A program made the translations under genes and the position numbers. Of a stretch of DNA of 33,771 nucleotides, positions 17,395 to 26,011 are shown in pieces. Origin of the DNA: Candidatus Martarchaeota archaeon (GTDB lineage: Archaea; Micrarchaeota; Micrarchaeia; Micrarchaeales; Micrarchaeaceae); NCBI GenBank assembly GCA_023485545.1, contig JAMCZI010000013.1, positions 1 to 33,771 of the forward strand. Direction: 5' to 3'. The notes under the pieces are model-generated. The model was not told the DNA's origin. It saw only the letters and a program-made list of their open reading frames with translations, and did no database searches. The stretch's first letter is position 1; each line of letters opens with the position of its first letter.

Positions 17395-18717
17395 TCATGC
17401 GCCATGCTTTGAGACTTCCCTGACCGCGTCTTCGAAGATGTCCATTCCGGTGTCTATCGTGCTCTTTCTCACGGTGAGCGGAGGTATTATGCGTATAGTA
17501 GACTCTCCTGAAGGGAGCAGCAGCAGCCCCTTATCAAAGCATTTGAGCTGTATTGCATCCCTGGCCTCGGGGTTTGGCACCTTACCTTTTTTGTCCTTTA
17601 CGAATTCTATGCCTATCATAAGTCCTATACCCCTCACATCCCCGATTATCTCATAATCTTCCTTCATCCTTTCAAGGCGCTTCATTATGTATTTGCCCTT
17701 CTGCACTATCTCCTCCGAAAGCCTCGCCTTCTTCGAATTTATCTGCCTGAGCGCTTCATATCCTCCTGCAGTCACTGCAAAATTCCCTCCGAATGTGTTC
17801 GCATGCTTTCCGTAAGGGATGTCGCCAAGGGCATTGCTCACCGCAGTGACTCCTATCGGCAGCCCAGCCCCTACAGACTTGGCCATAGTGTATATATCCG
17901 CAGTCACTCCGAAGTTTTCGAGCGCGAGGAACTTTCCAGTTCTCATGTAGCCGGACTGCACCTCATCTGCAATCATCAGGATGCCGTTCTCATCGGCAAG
18001 CTTTTTGAGCTCCTTAAAGTAGTCCTTTGGCGGCACTATGTAGCCGCCCTCGCCCTGTATCGGCTCAAACATTATCGCGCTAACCTCCTTCGGACTAACT
18101 TCCTTAGATAAGGGATACTTCTTTATGTAGTCTATGCATGCAAAGCCGCATCCAGGATACTTCTCATTGAAAGGGCATCTGTAGCAGTATGGGAAAGGCG
18201 CGTGTATGTCATTCGGGAACGGCCCAAACTGCTCCCTCTGTATGGATTTCGAAGCGGTAACGCCAAGGGATCCTCCTGTCCTCCCGTGAAAGGCGTTGTA
18301 GAATCCAAGTATATAACCCCTGTTGCTGAATATCTTCGCGAACTTTATCGCTGCTTCGTTGGCTTCAGTGCCTGAGTTTGAAAGGAAAAGCTTACCAAAG
18401 CCCCTCGGCATGAGCTTGAGAAGTTCCTCCCCAAACTTCACCGGCATTTCACCATAAAAATCAGTGAAGGCAGAATGCATGAGAAGGTCTATCTGATTCT
18501 TTATTGCATTCCTCACGCTGCTATTGGAGTTCACCCCAAGATTGTATACTGATATGAAGCTGGTAAAGTCTATGAACTTCTTTCCGTCTATGTCGTATGC
18601 GAAATCCCCCTCACCCCTGTGCGGGACAAATGGGAACGGCTCTCGTGTAGTAGTAAGAAATACCTTCTTGTCCCTCGCTATTATGCCCTGTACCTTTTTC
18701 GAAAGTTTTTGTGCCAC
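17395..18717 (-). CDS. Class-III (PLP) aminotransferase, 4-aminobutyrate/ornithine-type or related amino acid racemase
   Basis: SNSGTEANEAAIKFAK, FYNAFHGRTGGSLGVTASK, MIADEVQSGYMRTGKFLALE, MAKSVGAGLPIG, HANTFGGNFAVTAG. Confidence 0.9.
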   Translation of the reverse strand: MAQKLSKKVQGIIARDKKVFLTTTREPFPFVPHRGEGDFAYDIDGKKFIDFTSFISVYNLGVNSNSSVRNAIKNQIDLLMHSAFTDFYGEMPVKFGEELLKLMPRGFGKLFLSNSGTEANEAAIKFAKIFSNRGYILGFYNAFHGRTGGSLGVTASKSIQREQFGPFPNDIHAPFPYCYRCPFNEKYPGCGFACIDYIKKYPLSKEVSPKEVSAIMFEPIQGEGGYIVPPKDYFKELKKLADENGILMIADEVQSGYMRTGKFLALENFGVTADIYTMAKSVGAGLPIGVTAVSNALGDIPYGKHANTFGGNFAVTAGGYEALRQINSKKARLSEEIVQKGKYIMKRLERMKEDYEIIGDVRGIGLMIGIEFVKDKKGKVPNPEARDAIQLKCFDKGLLLLPSGESTIRIIPPLTVRKSTIDTGMDIFEDAVREVSKHGA

Positions 18718-18721
18718 ACAA

Positions 18722-20134
18722 TCACCTTATCGAATCCCTGTACTCCTTATACTCTAGCAATGCTTTAAAAGCCCGAGCAGCCTGGTCTGGCGAGGAATAT
18801 ACTGGGACTCCTGAACTCTCCATCATGTTCCTGTGCGCCTGTGTGTAGCTGCCCCCTGGGCTTACTACAGCTATCGGCTTAACTCGAGTAGCAGAATAAT
18901 TTATCAGGCTTGCCGCTACCCGCGAATCAGCTCCAGGTGTCTGGAATAGGGCTATCACCATTATTGCGTCAACATTTGGGTCAGAGCTTGCTACTTCGAG
19001 CGCAGCGGCAAATCTCTTGTCATCAGCATCTCCGGCCATGTCCATGGGCATTTTTATGTTTACTATTGGCGGCATAATCTTCCTCAGCGCCTTTTCTGAT
19101 TTCTTTGAAAACGATGCTAGCTCCAGACCTGCCTCATACAGTGCATCCGTCGCTATCACGCCAACGCCTCCTCCGTTGGTTATTATCGCAACCCTCTTGC
19201 CTTTCGGGAACGGCTGCGTTTCAAACATCTTTGCGAAGTCCATTACATCCTGCATTGTCTTCGCCTGCGTTATCCCGAACTGCCTGAATACTGCCTCATA
19301 AGCCTGATAACTTCCTGCAAGCGAAGCAGTATGCGAATGTGCTGCGGTAGCCCCGGCCTCAGTAGCCCCTCCTTTTATCATTATCACAGGTTTCTTTGCG
19401 GTTATCATCTTGGCTGCCTTTATGAATTCCTTGCCACGCTTTGCTCCTTCCATGTAGAAAATAACCACGGTAGTTTCGTCATCCCTGGCAAGGTAATCCA
19501 ATATGTCGACTTCATCTATGTCTATCGCGTTGCCATAAGAGATGAACTTCGAAAGCCCGAATCCCTCTGCATCAATCATATCCAATATGGAACTGCCTAC
19601 TGCTCCGCTCTGTGATGCAAAACTTACGCCACCTATCTTTGGCCTGTCTATCTTGAATGTTGGAAGGAAGAGCGTATCCACTCTTGCGCGTGTATTCATT
19701 ATACCAAGGCAATTCGGCCCCATCAATATGAAGGAGCCCTTCCTTGTTATCTCAACAAGCTTATCCTGCAGATCCTTTCTCCCTATTTCGGCATATCCTC
19801 CGCTGACGACAACTACGCTTTTCACCTTGGCCCTGCTGCATTCCTCAAGTATCGCAGGAGTGGCTTCTGCAGGCACGGCTATGACAACTAGATCCAGCGG
19901 CTTGCCTATTGACTTTACACTCCTGTAAGCCTTGTAGCCCATTATGCTGTCTCCGGGCTTGGCGTTTATGTTTACTGGAAACATTTCGCCATCGTATCCT
20001 ACGTCTATGTAGTTTTGCAGTATTATGTGCCCAACCTTGTTAGGGTTGCTCGTGGCACCAACTATGGCAACGCTGCGCGGAGCCATCAAAATGTCAAAAA
20101 GCTTTCTTCTTGTATTGATGTCCATGAATGCCAC
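18722..20134 (-). CDS. Acetate/acyl-CoA ligase (ADP-forming), alpha subunit
   Basis: CoA-binding N-terminus APRSVAIVGATSNPNKVGHIILQN, MGPNCLGIMNT, SQSGAVGSSILD, active-site-like AHSHTASLAGS. Confidence 0.93.
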   Translation of the reverse strand: MAFMDINTRRKLFDILMAPRSVAIVGATSNPNKVGHIILQNYIDVGYDGEMFPVNINAKPGDSIMGYKAYRSVKSIGKPLDLVVIAVPAEATPAILEECSRAKVKSVVVVSGGYAEIGRKDLQDKLVEITRKGSFILMGPNCLGIMNTRARVDTLFLPTFKIDRPKIGGVSFASQSGAVGSSILDMIDAEGFGLSKFISYGNAIDIDEVDILDYLARDDETTVVIFYMEGAKRGKEFIKAAKMITAKKPVIMIKGGATEAGATAAHSHTASLAGSYQAYEAVFRQFGITQAKTMQDVMDFAKMFETQPFPKGKRVAIITNGGGVGVIATDALYEAGLELASFSKKSEKALRKIMPPIVNIKMPMDMAGDADDKRFAAALEVASSDPNVDAIMVIALFQTPGADSRVAASLINYSATRVKPIAVVSPGGSYTQAHRNMMESSGVPVYSSPDQAARAFKALLEYKEYRDSIR

Positions 20135-20749
20135 CTATACCATTACCCTCAAATCAACCGCGTCGTAGCCCTTATCATGCAGTATTATCGGATTCAGATC
20201 CAACTCAGCAATATCATTTTCTGAGAGCATCTTCGAAACCTTCAAAAGCAGCTCAACAAGCATGTGCTCCGATCCCGCGTCCTTCGCTATTACGCTTTTC
20301 GATTTCAACTGCCCTATCATGGCTTCGGCGTCATGCCGCGATATAGGGCATACCCTGAGCGCAAAATCCCTGAATACCTCTACATATATGCCCCCCAACC
20401 CTATGAGTATGAGCTTTCCGAACTGTTCGTCGGTCCTGCCGCCTACTATTATCTCAAGTCCGCTCGGAGCCATCCTCTGCCCCAGTATCTTGTAAGGCTT
20501 GTACTTTTCAGCCTTCCTTGAAAGCTCTGCGAAAGCCTTTTCTGCATTATCTCTCGATACATTGAGCATTACTAGCCCGCTTTTCGTTTTGTGAAGTGCC
20601 TTCTGCGATATTGCCTTCATCGCAATGTTGCCACCTTCTGCGAACTTTGCAGCGTCCTTTTCACTCAAAAGGTATTTGCTGTCTACCGACCTTATTCCGT
20701 ACTTATCAAGAAGTATTCTGGCTTTTTCATATTCCAACAGTCGTGCCAT
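20135..20749 (-). CDS. Acetate/acyl-CoA ligase (ADP-forming), beta subunit (ATP-grasp)
   Basis: LLEYEKARILLDKYGI, GQRMAPSGLEIIVGGRTDEQFGKLILIGLGGIYVEVFRD, ELDLNPIIL; abuts the alpha subunit. Confidence 0.92.
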   Translation of the reverse strand: MARLLEYEKARILLDKYGIRSVDSKYLLSEKDAAKFAEGGNIAMKAISQKALHKTKSGLVMLNVSRDNAEKAFAELSRKAEKYKPYKILGQRMAPSGLEIIVGGRTDEQFGKLILIGLGGIYVEVFRDFALRVCPISRHDAEAMIGQLKSKSVIAKDAGSEHMLVELLLKVSKMLSENDIAELDLNPIILHDKGYDAVDLRVMV

Positions 20750-20756
20750 GCAACCA

Positions 20757-21509
20757 TCACAAGCTCTTGATTAGGAGTATTACCAAAATTATAATTATTA
20801 TGGCTAATAAAATCAATATTGCAGGTTTCTTCATTCCGCCGTTTTTGCGCGGTGCCATCTTCTGCAGCTCTTGCACCTCTTTCTCATCATACGCGCCTCC
20901 GGGCATCTGCGGCTTGGCTTCATGGCTGACAGTTTGCTGCGCGGGCTTATTCATCTGCTGCGGTTCCGGCTTTACATCTTGTGCAGCTGTAGCCTGCGCC
21001 GCCGCGTTCGCCTCTGCCTGTGGCGCTGCTGTCTGCACCTGAGCCTTCTGTGGCATGCCCTCCTTAGCCCTCATGAATCCCTTTTCAGTTAAAGATATCG
21101 CTATCGCGCCGTTTCTTATCTCGTAAGTTGCAAATCCCTGCTTTGAGAGCTTGTATAGGTGCATCGCCATGTCGGTATCTGCTATGTTTATGGCGCCTGA
21201 TATGTCGGGCAGTGATCTCTTCCCCTTCGCCAGCTGTTCAATTATCTCCATGTCAAGGTGGTCAAACTCGCTTTCGGCCTTTGCTGAAAGGTCCTGAAGA
21301 AGCTTGTTTCCTGTTTCTGTTATCTTTATCTCATTCTGTCCTGGGAAATTGGTTTCAAAATCCACCAGCTTTTTCATCCTTAAGGTGCCAAGTATATTCG
21401 AAGCATCAAAAAATGAGGAATTTATGGCGCTGCCAAAGTTCTCCACATAGGTTTGCGGCGTTATCCTTGTAAGCGCCACTACATCAACGAAATTAGGTTC
21501 AGCAGACAT
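20757..21509 (-). CDS. Uncharacterised protein: predicted tandem winged-helix domains, Gln/Ala/Pro-rich linker, C-terminal transmembrane anchor
   Basis: Two helix-rich segments ending in beta-wing-like stretches (KITETGNKLLQDL, AISLTEKGFMRAKEG), low-complexity linker, KKPAILILLAIIIIILVILLIKSL at the C-terminus. Confidence 0.65.
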   Translation of the reverse strand: MSAEPNFVDVVALTRITPQTYVENFGSAINSSFFDASNILGTLRMKKLVDFETNFPGQNEIKITETGNKLLQDLSAKAESEFDHLDMEIIEQLAKGKRSLPDISGAINIADTDMAMHLYKLSKQGFATYEIRNGAIAISLTEKGFMRAKEGMPQKAQVQTAAPQAEANAAAQATAAQDVKPEPQQMNKPAQQTVSHEAKPQMPGGAYDEKEVQELQKMAPRKNGGMKKPAILILLAIIIIILVILLIKSL

Positions 21510-21593
21510 GCAATCATTCTGTAAATTTTACGATTATATCTATCAGAACTTTTATATATGTATTTTAATAAAGTGTGATTGTCGACCTTTTTT

Positions 21594-22868
21594 ATGCGGC
21601 AATGTGGTTCTTTGCGTTTTAGTTTCTTCGGTGGTGCGCAGGAAGTTGGCAGGTCTTCCATTCTGCTATCGGACGATAGGAAAATAATGCTCGATTTTGG
21701 GATCAAGGTAGACCACAAGACCGAATTTCCAACAGCGATACCTTCAATAGATGCCGCTGTGATAAGCCATGCACACCTTGATCATAGTGGCTTCGCCCCT
21801 GCGCTGTACAACGAGAACTCATGCCCGACATTTGGGACGAAACCAACCCTTGAGCTTTCAATGCTCCTTATAGAGGACGCGATGAAGATAGCCAAGAACG
21901 AGCATTCTAACATACACTACCACAAAAGGCAGGCAAATATCTACAATACAAAATTCGTCCCGCTTAATTTCAAGCAGCCGATGCCGTTCGGCAACTACGA
22001 TATAGAACTTTACGACGCGGGACACATATGCGGGAGTGCAGTGACTCTGATAGAGCGGAAGAAAGGAAAGGAGAACAAGCGTGTCGTATATACTGGAGAT
22101 TTCAAGCTTGGAAAGCAGTTCTTGCACTCGGGAGCCGACATAGTAAAGAGCGACGTCCTCATAATAGAGTCAACATACGAGTCGCGCGAGCACCCTGACA
22201 GGCACAAGCTCGAGGAAAAGTTCATCGATGACATAAAGGCTACTCTTGACAACGGCGGAACAGCACTGATCCCTGTCTTTGCGGTCGGCAGGAGCCAGGA
22301 GATACTTGCAATGTTGTACAAGCACAGACTGACACCAATATCATATGTGGACGGGATGGCAAGGGCCGCCACAACAATAGTCTCAAAGAACTCGAAATTC
22401 ATCAAGAACGGAGACATTCTTTCAAAAGCCATAATGGAGACGGTGTGGGTGGACGATTACCATGTCAGAAAGGAAGCACTAGAGGAGCCATCAGTAATAC
22501 TTACAACGGCTGGCATGCTCAACGGTGGGCCAGTGCTCAACTACATAACGAAGCTGAATAAGTACTCAAAAATACTTCTTACTGGCTATCAGGCCGAAGG
22601 AACCAATGGCAGGCAGATACTTGAGAACGGCCACATAACTGTAAAGAATTCAAAGATTAAGATAAACAATGAAGTTGAGCAGTACGACTTTTCCGCGCAC
22701 GCGAGCGATTCCGATCTTTACGAATACGTTAGGTCTAGCGCACCCAACCATGTGATATGCGTTCACGGCGATAGGGAGCATACCATGCACTTTGCAGAGA
22801 CGCTGAACGGTGAAGGCTTTGACGCATATGCTCCTGCTGTCGGAGACACAATAGAGATACCCGGATAG
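21594..22868 (+). CDS. Beta-CASP metallo-beta-lactamase ribonuclease (CPSF-like, without KH domains)
   Basis: GGAQEVGRSS, VISHAHLDHSG, DAGHICGSA, TGDF, ESTYESREHP, FAVGRSQEIL, TTAGMLNGGPVLNY, FSAHAS, CVHGD; ATG 21594 used, the track starts at TTG 21579. Confidence 0.92.
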   Translation: MRQCGSLRFSFFGGAQEVGRSSILLSDDRKIMLDFGIKVDHKTEFPTAIPSIDAAVISHAHLDHSGFAPALYNENSCPTFGTKPTLELSMLLIEDAMKIAKNEHSNIHYHKRQANIYNTKFVPLNFKQPMPFGNYDIELYDAGHICGSAVTLIERKKGKENKRVVYTGDFKLGKQFLHSGADIVKSDVLIIESTYESREHPDRHKLEEKFIDDIKATLDNGGTALIPVFAVGRSQEILAMLYKHRLTPISYVDGMARAATTIVSKNSKFIKNGDILSKAIMETVWVDDYHVRKEALEEPSVILTTAGMLNGGPVLNYITKLNKYSKILLTGYQAEGTNGRQILENGHITVKNSKIKINNEVEQYDFSAHASDSDLYEYVRSSAPNHVICVHGDREHTMHFAETLNGEGFDAYAPAVGDTIEIPG

Positions 22869-23831
22869 TCAAGATAACCCGAGTGCCGCAGCCATAAACG
22901 GCAGCACTATTGTCGCGTCTCCGTCAATGGTGACATATTTTGCCTTCTCTTTTATCTTGCCCCACGACACCGCCTCTGTCAGCCTGGCGCCAGAAAGGCT
23001 TCCGTCGAACTGCGAGGCCGTTGTTATGTATACTGCGTAATCAAGCCCTCCCTTGAACTGGTTCCACCATATAACATGGTGCTTGCTTATTCCCCCACCT
23101 ATCATCAGCGCCCCAGTTGTTTTGTTATCGAACGAGATGTTGCTCAGCGCAAGCTCATCCTTAAGCATGTTAAGCTTGAAATCATGGTCCTGCGAAAATA
23201 TGGCGAGCTGCGTCCCAAAAGCCCCGTCCACTATGCCTGGATTGTATATCGGCACATTGTTCAAGTAAGCTTGCCTGAGTATGGATCCCGGGTCCTTGAT
23301 TCTTTTCCCAAATTCGTTTATCAGCTCGCTCGGCGAATATTCTTTCTTGTAGTCCTTTGAGGCATAAAGCTCCTTCATTGTGGAATTGAATGCCTCTTCA
23401 AGCTTGCCTCCATACTGGTAATTCTCGATGAATACGTTGCCGAGCCGGTAGACCTTGGCCCTGTGCAGCGCCGCATCATCCGCCTCGAATGTACCCTTGG
23501 AATACACACCTCCGTACGCCCTTGCAATGTCGTGGTCTAGCGTGCCGCAGGTGGTTATTATCGCGTCGAAGTACTTTACCATCCCTGCGAGAACTCCCCT
23601 TAGCCCTGTTGAGACTATATCTGCAGGAAACGAAAGGAAGTTGAATGAATCTTTGTCTTTTATCATCTCTCCTAGTATCTCCTTCCCCCTGACCATGTGT
23701 TGCCCAGAGAACCCCCCAATATCCGCCATTCCATCAAAAAGTCCGGAGACCTTCATGCCCCTAGTTATTTTTATGTCCTTTATTCTCTTGCCAAGTATCC
23801 CCTTCTTTGAAGCTGCCATTAGATTCACCAA
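22869..23831 (-). CDS. dhs: Deoxyhypusine synthase
   Basis: FDAIITTCGTLDHDIARAYGG, PIYNPGIVDGAFGTQL, GGGISKHHVIWWNQFKGGLDYAVYITTASQFDGSLSGARLTEAVSWGKI; start may be the internal Met at 23819. Confidence 0.95.
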   Translation of the reverse strand: MVNLMAASKKGILGKRIKDIKITRGMKVSGLFDGMADIGGFSGQHMVRGKEILGEMIKDKDSFNFLSFPADIVSTGLRGVLAGMVKYFDAIITTCGTLDHDIARAYGGVYSKGTFEADDAALHRAKVYRLGNVFIENYQYGGKLEEAFNSTMKELYASKDYKKEYSPSELINEFGKRIKDPGSILRQAYLNNVPIYNPGIVDGAFGTQLAIFSQDHDFKLNMLKDELALSNISFDNKTTGALMIGGGISKHHVIWWNQFKGGLDYAVYITTASQFDGSLSGARLTEAVSWGKIKEKAKYVTIDGDATIVLPFMAAALGLS

Positions 23832-23870
23832 TTACAAGTATACGGCAGAGCTATTTATTATTTTTTTGTA

Positions 23871-23888
23871 ATTGCAGCTAGCTGCAAT
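23871..23888. promoter_or_regulatory. Perfect 18-bp palindrome ATTGCAGCTAGCTGCAAT in the dhs/ftsZ divergent intergenic region
   Basis: Sequence equals its own reverse complement over 18 bp; lies between divergent genes. Confidence 0.6.
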
Positions 23889-23980
23889 CTAAAACGCCAT
23901 ATTGACATTGCGCGCCGTTCTTGCGCAAATTATTTAATGCTTCATACCGATAATATCCTATAAAACAACGGTCGGTTCTC

Positions 23981-25081
23981 ATGGATGATTCTATTCAAAA
24001 AGACGAGGCACTCAGCCCAGATGACGAGGAGATACTAAAGTTCATAGAATCCTCCAAGCCAAAGATATACGTTGTCGGCACGGGAGGCTCAGGAAGCAAT
24101 ACGATCAACAGGCTTAATGCGATAGGGGTAAAAGATGCAACATTGGTTGCAATGAACACCGATGCACCTCATCTAGTCAAGACGCGATCCGAAAGGAAGC
24201 TGCTTCTCGGCAAGAAGATAACACGGGGCCTAGGCGCGGGCAGCGACATAAAAGTAGGGGAGGAAGCAGCCATAGAGAGCAAGGAGGAAATAAGGCATCT
24301 GCTCTCCGATTCACAGATGGTGTTCATAACATGCGGCCTAGGAGGCGGAACAGGGACAGGCTCAATAGCCACAATAGCTCACGAGGCCAGGGAGGCAGGA
24401 GCGCTTACCATAGCAATAGTCACGCTTCCTTTTTCGAGTGAGGGAAAGGTGAGGATGAAGAATGCTCTGGAAGGGCTCTCAAAGCTCAGAAAGGTTTGCG
24501 ACACTACGATAATAATACACAACGATAAGCTTCTTTCCATAGCGCCGGACCTTCCGCTGAATATGGCTTTTAGGGTATCTGATGAAGTTCTTGCAAGCGC
24601 AGCCAAGGGTATAGTGGAGATGGTGACAAAGCCAGGCATGGTCAACATAGATTTTGCGGATCTTCGCGCCGTTCTGAAGGAATCAGGTTATGCCGTGATA
24701 GGCACCGGCGAGGGAATGCCTACGAACGACGGCACAAGCAGGGCTGCGGTTGCCCTTGAGAACGCCATAAAGAGTCCTCTTCTTGATGTTGATTTCTCCA
24801 ATGCCAAGAAGGCATTGGTAAACATAACAGGAGGGGAGAGCCTTACACTTCGTGAAGCTGAGATGATATTCCAGGAGGTATCCAACAGGATAAGCGACGA
24901 TGCTATGGTAAAGTGGGGAGCCAGGATAGAGGAGGGAATGCAAAAGGACATGCTCAAGGTTATGATAGTCATAAGCGGTGTAGACTTTCCCGAATATACG
25001 GAGGAGGGAATAAAGAGGAGCATAAAGAATATAAGCAAGAATGAGCCTCTGGACCTTGACGAATTGTTCACAGGAAAATAA
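23981..25081 (+). CDS. ftsZ: Cell division protein FtsZ
   Basis: VVGTGGSGSNTINRL, MNTDAPHL, CGLGGGTGTGS, PFSSEGKVRMKNA, PGMVNIDFADLRAVL T7 loop. Confidence 0.97.
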   Translation: MDDSIQKDEALSPDDEEILKFIESSKPKIYVVGTGGSGSNTINRLNAIGVKDATLVAMNTDAPHLVKTRSERKLLLGKKITRGLGAGSDIKVGEEAAIESKEEIRHLLSDSQMVFITCGLGGGTGTGSIATIAHEAREAGALTIAIVTLPFSSEGKVRMKNALEGLSKLRKVCDTTIIIHNDKLLSIAPDLPLNMAFRVSDEVLASAAKGIVEMVTKPGMVNIDFADLRAVLKESGYAVIGTGEGMPTNDGTSRAAVALENAIKSPLLDVDFSNAKKALVNITGGESLTLREAEMIFQEVSNRISDDAMVKWGARIEEGMQKDMLKVMIVISGVDFPEYTEEGIKRSIKNISKNEPLDLDELFTGK

Positions 25082-25109
25082 AGAAAATAAGGAGCGCAAT
25101 TTAAAAAAT

Positions 25110-25286
25110 TCAAACTGCTTTGGTCTTAGATCTGTGTGCGACAAGCTTCTTGTTAATCTTTCTCTTTATTACTATGCTGTTCTTGTAGCACCTGCCCGAG
25201 CAGTAGTACTTTATTGCGCCTGTCCTAAAGACGTACATTATTCCTGTTCCCTGCTTTATGGGCTTCGAGCAGTAAGAGCATTCCAT
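25110..25286 (-). CDS. rpl24e: 50S ribosomal protein L24e (not in the provided ORF track)
   Basis: Translates to MECSYCSKPIKQGTGIMYVFRTGAIKYYCSGRCYKNSIVIKRKINKKLVAHRSKTKAV (58 aa), CxxC...CxxxC zinc motif, TGIMYV signature, directly downstream of S28e. Confidence 0.92.
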   Translation of the reverse strand: MECSYCSKPIKQGTGIMYVFRTGAIKYYCSGRCYKNSIVIKRKINKKLVAHRSKTKAV

Positions 25287-25290
25287 AGTA

Positions 25291-25524
25291 TCACTTCACC
25301 TTGATCTCGCGAGCCTCCCTGTTGGTGTCTGGCAGCCTTATTACATCGCCTACCATTGCTGGCCCGAGCATGTTCCTCCTTATTATCCTTCCTTTGTCCC
25401 TTCCTTCGAGAATCTTGCAGCTTACTTGGTATATTTCGCCGTATATGCCCGTCTTCCTTTTCTTGTTTATCTCGACTATCTCCGCAAGGAAACCTGAAAA
25501 CTGCTGCTGCGATTCTCCTTCCAT
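25291..25524 (-). CDS. rps28e: 30S ribosomal protein S28e
   Basis: GIYGEIYQVSCKILEGRDKGRIIRRNMLGPAMVGDVIRLPDTNREAREI. Confidence 0.93.
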   Translation of the reverse strand: MEGESQQQFSGFLAEIVEINKKRKTGIYGEIYQVSCKILEGRDKGRIIRRNMLGPAMVGDVIRLPDTNREAREIKVK

Positions 25525-25530
25525 CTATAA

Positions 25531-25929
25531 TCACTCTTGCTTCTTCTCCTGTGCCTGCTCCTTCTTTGAGCTTCCCGTAAGCCTTGATATTATGTCTTTT
25601 ATGCTCTGCGCTGCATTGCCCTGGTTCTCCACTGCAACTGCGGTGCAAGGCACGTTCAGCCCTATTGACTTACCGAGTTCCAGCTTGTTCGGCACGTAAG
25701 TGTAAGCAATCTTCTTCTGCTCGCATATGGACGGTATGTGCATGACAACCTCTTCCGGGTCGACGTCCTCTGCGATAACTACGAAAGATGCAAGCCCGCG
25801 CTCTACACTTTTCGTGACCTCATTTGAGCCCTTCTTCACGCTGCCGGACTGCTTCACAAGCTGAAGCGCCTCGTAGGTTTTTTTGACCACTTCCTCTGGG
25901 ACTTCGAATTTTACGAAAGACTTTGCCAT
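25531..25929 (-). CDS. rpl7ae: 50S ribosomal protein L7Ae
   Basis: KKGSNEVTKSVERGLASFVVIAEDVDPEEVVMHIPSICEQKKIAYTYVPNKLELGKSIGL; start set to MAKSFVKFEV (track starts at 25938). Confidence 0.96.
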   Translation of the reverse strand: MAKSFVKFEVPEEVVKKTYEALQLVKQSGSVKKGSNEVTKSVERGLASFVVIAEDVDPEEVVMHIPSICEQKKIAYTYVPNKLELGKSIGLNVPCTAVAVENQGNAAQSIKDIISRLTGSSKKEQAQEKKQE

Positions 25930-25989
25930 AATTAACACCGTCAGTTTCCATCATCCAGTAAATAGAAATTGCAATAATAGATTGCCAGC

Positions 25990-26002
25990 AAACATATATA
26001 AA
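25990..26002 (-). promoter_or_regulatory. Putative TATA box for the L7Ae-S28e-L24e operon
   Basis: Reverse-strand AATATTTATATATG upstream of the L7Ae start at 25929. Confidence 0.45.
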
Positions 26003-26011
26003 TATTGGGCG

